The position numbers and the translations under genes were made by a program. DNA of 6,409 nucleotides, from the NCBI GenBank assembly GCA_002350065.1, contig DEDQ01000069.1, positions 43,466-49,874 of the forward strand, written 5' to 3'. Origin of the DNA: Ruminococcus flavefaciens (lineage in GTDB: Bacteria > Bacillota > Clostridia > Oscillospirales > Ruminococcaceae). A model generated the notes under the pieces. It was not told the DNA's origin. It saw only the letters and a program-made list of their open reading frames with translations, and made no database searches. Shown here one piece after another: positions 5,690 to 6,409 of the stretch; positions within the stretch are counted from its first letter, which is position 1, and each line of letters starts with the position of its first letter.

Positions 5690-6354
5690 TCCTGCTCCTC
5701 CTTAACGGGTTCGGCGATGAGGAATTTTATCTTCTTGCCCTCGGCTGTGAACATATTCTCATGCTCGGTGACAAAGTTCTCGATGCCGGTCTCGCTGTGA
5801 AGGTCGCGGGTGCTGAACTTGATACGGTAGCTGGCTTCCGCGAAATACTCGAAGGACTCCTCAAAGAGTTCATCATCATCGGTCTTGAACCACAGCTCGC
5901 CCTTCAGGAATTTCTTGTAGTTAAGGAGCTGTCGCGTATGCGTCAGACGGCGCTTTTTATGCTTTTTCTTAGGCCATGGATTACAGAAGTTGATGTATAT
6001 CCTGTCAGCGCGGTCGTTCTCGTCCCATGCAAGCTCAAGACGTTCGATGTTCTGTATCGCAATGCGCACGTTGTCCGGCGAAGCTCCCTTCGCATCATAT
6101 GCGGCTTCGAGCTTTCTCTTGGCGAGTACGAGCATCTCATTCTTGATGTCCATAGCGATGAAGTTTATCTCAGGGTGAGCGGGTGCAGCCTGCGAGATGA
6201 AGCCTCCCTTGCCGCAGCCGAGCTCAACATAGAGCGGACGCTCCGGCTCTGCGAAAAGAGATGTCCATTTGCCCTTCTGTTCCTGCGGCTCATGTATATA
6301 AAACGGGCAGGCTTCGAGCTCCGGCTTAGCCCATGGTTTGTGTCTTATGCGCAT
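5686..6354 (-). CDS. trmB: tRNA (guanine-N7-)-methyltransferase
   Basis: TrmB methylates N7 of G46 in the variable loop of many tRNAs, using S-adenosylmethionine. The 222-aa length is normal. The start MRIRHKPWAKPEL is typical for Firmicutes TrmB. The SAM-binding motif VELGCGKGGF (43-52) is followed by the acidic end of the next strand in AMDIKNEM (67-74) and QNIERL (101-106). The family signature is INFCNPWPKKKHKKRRLTH (121-139), then WFKTDDDELF (155-164) and the C-terminal TEHE (196-199) that contacts substrate in known structures. Where many homologues have DPWPK, this one has NPWPK (N125). The ATG at 6354 has GGAGG five bases upstream. It overlaps the following small gene by four bases. 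It is not metabolically tied to pyr; the two transcription units simply adjoin. Confidence 0.95.
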   Translation of the reverse strand: MRIRHKPWAKPELEACPFYIHEPQEQKGKWTSLFAEPERPLYVELGCGKGGFISQAAPAHPEINFIAMDIKNEMLVLAKRKLEAAYDAKGASPDNVRIAIQNIERLELAWDENDRADRIYINFCNPWPKKKHKKRRLTHTRQLLNYKKFLKGELWFKTDDDELFEESFEYFAEASYRIKFSTRDLHSETGIENFVTEHENMFTAEGKKIKFLIAEPVKEEQE

Positions 6355-6375
6355 AGTGACCTCCGTAATTTTTAG

Positions 6376-6397
6376 AATGCTTTTGCATTAATTAATG
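6376..6397. repeat. Overlapping palindromes upstream of trmB
   Basis: AATGC-TTTT-GCATT (6376-6389) is a 5-bp inverted repeat, and CATTAATTAATG (6386-6397) is a perfect 12-bp palindrome sharing its end. They lie 22-43 bp before the trmB ATG. I see no convincing -35/-10 pair around them. They could be an operator or chance in A/T-rich DNA. The window ends 12 bp further on, so the upstream gene is not visible. Confidence 0.35.
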
Positions 6398-6409
6398 TCT
6401 GCTCAACAA

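Noticed and set aside
5566..6375. 269-codon plus-strand frame opposite trmB and the small membrane gene
   Set aside because: It is long but antisense to a complete TrmB with all motifs. The predicted protein resembles nothing I know, and its start lies inside the opposite gene without a binding site.
1..6409. CRISPR array, toxin-antitoxin, phage or transposase genes, tRNA or rRNA
   Set aside because: No regularly spaced repeats, no mobile-element or defence protein motifs and no tRNA-like cloverleaf were seen on either strand. Most of the window is accounted for by core metabolic genes.

Overview
The window is an ordinary and well-conserved stretch of a Firmicutes chromosome. Every gene I can support lies on the minus strand, so transcription runs from high to low coordinates. 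Strong GGAGG-type ribosome binding sites, a PyrR-type pyr attenuator and Bacillus/Clostridia-style protein families point to a Gram-positive organism. The GC-balanced sequence and a GGGG/CCCC-ended double-hairpin repeat of a kind I associate with gut Clostridia suggest Clostridia, perhaps a Ruminococcus relative. That placement is inference, not a database result.

Layout in transcription order. trmB (6354-5686) encodes tRNA (m7G46) methyltransferase and overlaps by ATGA a small unrecognised single-pass membrane protein with a poly-lysine tail (5689-5468). A near-consensus promoter (5441-5413) then starts the pyrimidine operon. Its leader of about 146 nt carries a PyrR-binding anti-antiterminator (5394-5353) and an intrinsic terminator (5307-5277). 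Next come pyrR (5260-4736), pyrC (4691-3423) and pyrF (3383-2457). A 161-bp gap with a 74-bp double-hairpin repeat (2369-2442) separates pyrF from carA (2295-1192). carB starts 1 bp after the carA stop (1190) and runs off the left edge.

How they work together. CarA and CarB make carbamoyl phosphate, PyrC closes carbamoyl-aspartate to dihydroorotate, and PyrF decarboxylates OMP to UMP. PyrR senses uridine nucleotides and, by binding the leader RNA, favours the terminator so that the whole operon is turned down when UMP is plentiful. Aspartate transcarbamoylase (pyrB), dihydroorotate dehydrogenase (pyrD/pyrK) and orotate phosphoribosyltransferase (pyrE) are not here. They may follow carB or lie elsewhere.

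I found no undescribed system. The points most worth a second look are the leader RNA, including a compensatory base-pair change in the PyrR site and a 17-bp-period direct repeat; the repeat element inside the operon; the small membrane protein; and the absence of pyrB between pyrR and pyrC. No stretch over 300 bases lacks a gene, and no tRNA, rRNA, CRISPR or transposase gene is visible.
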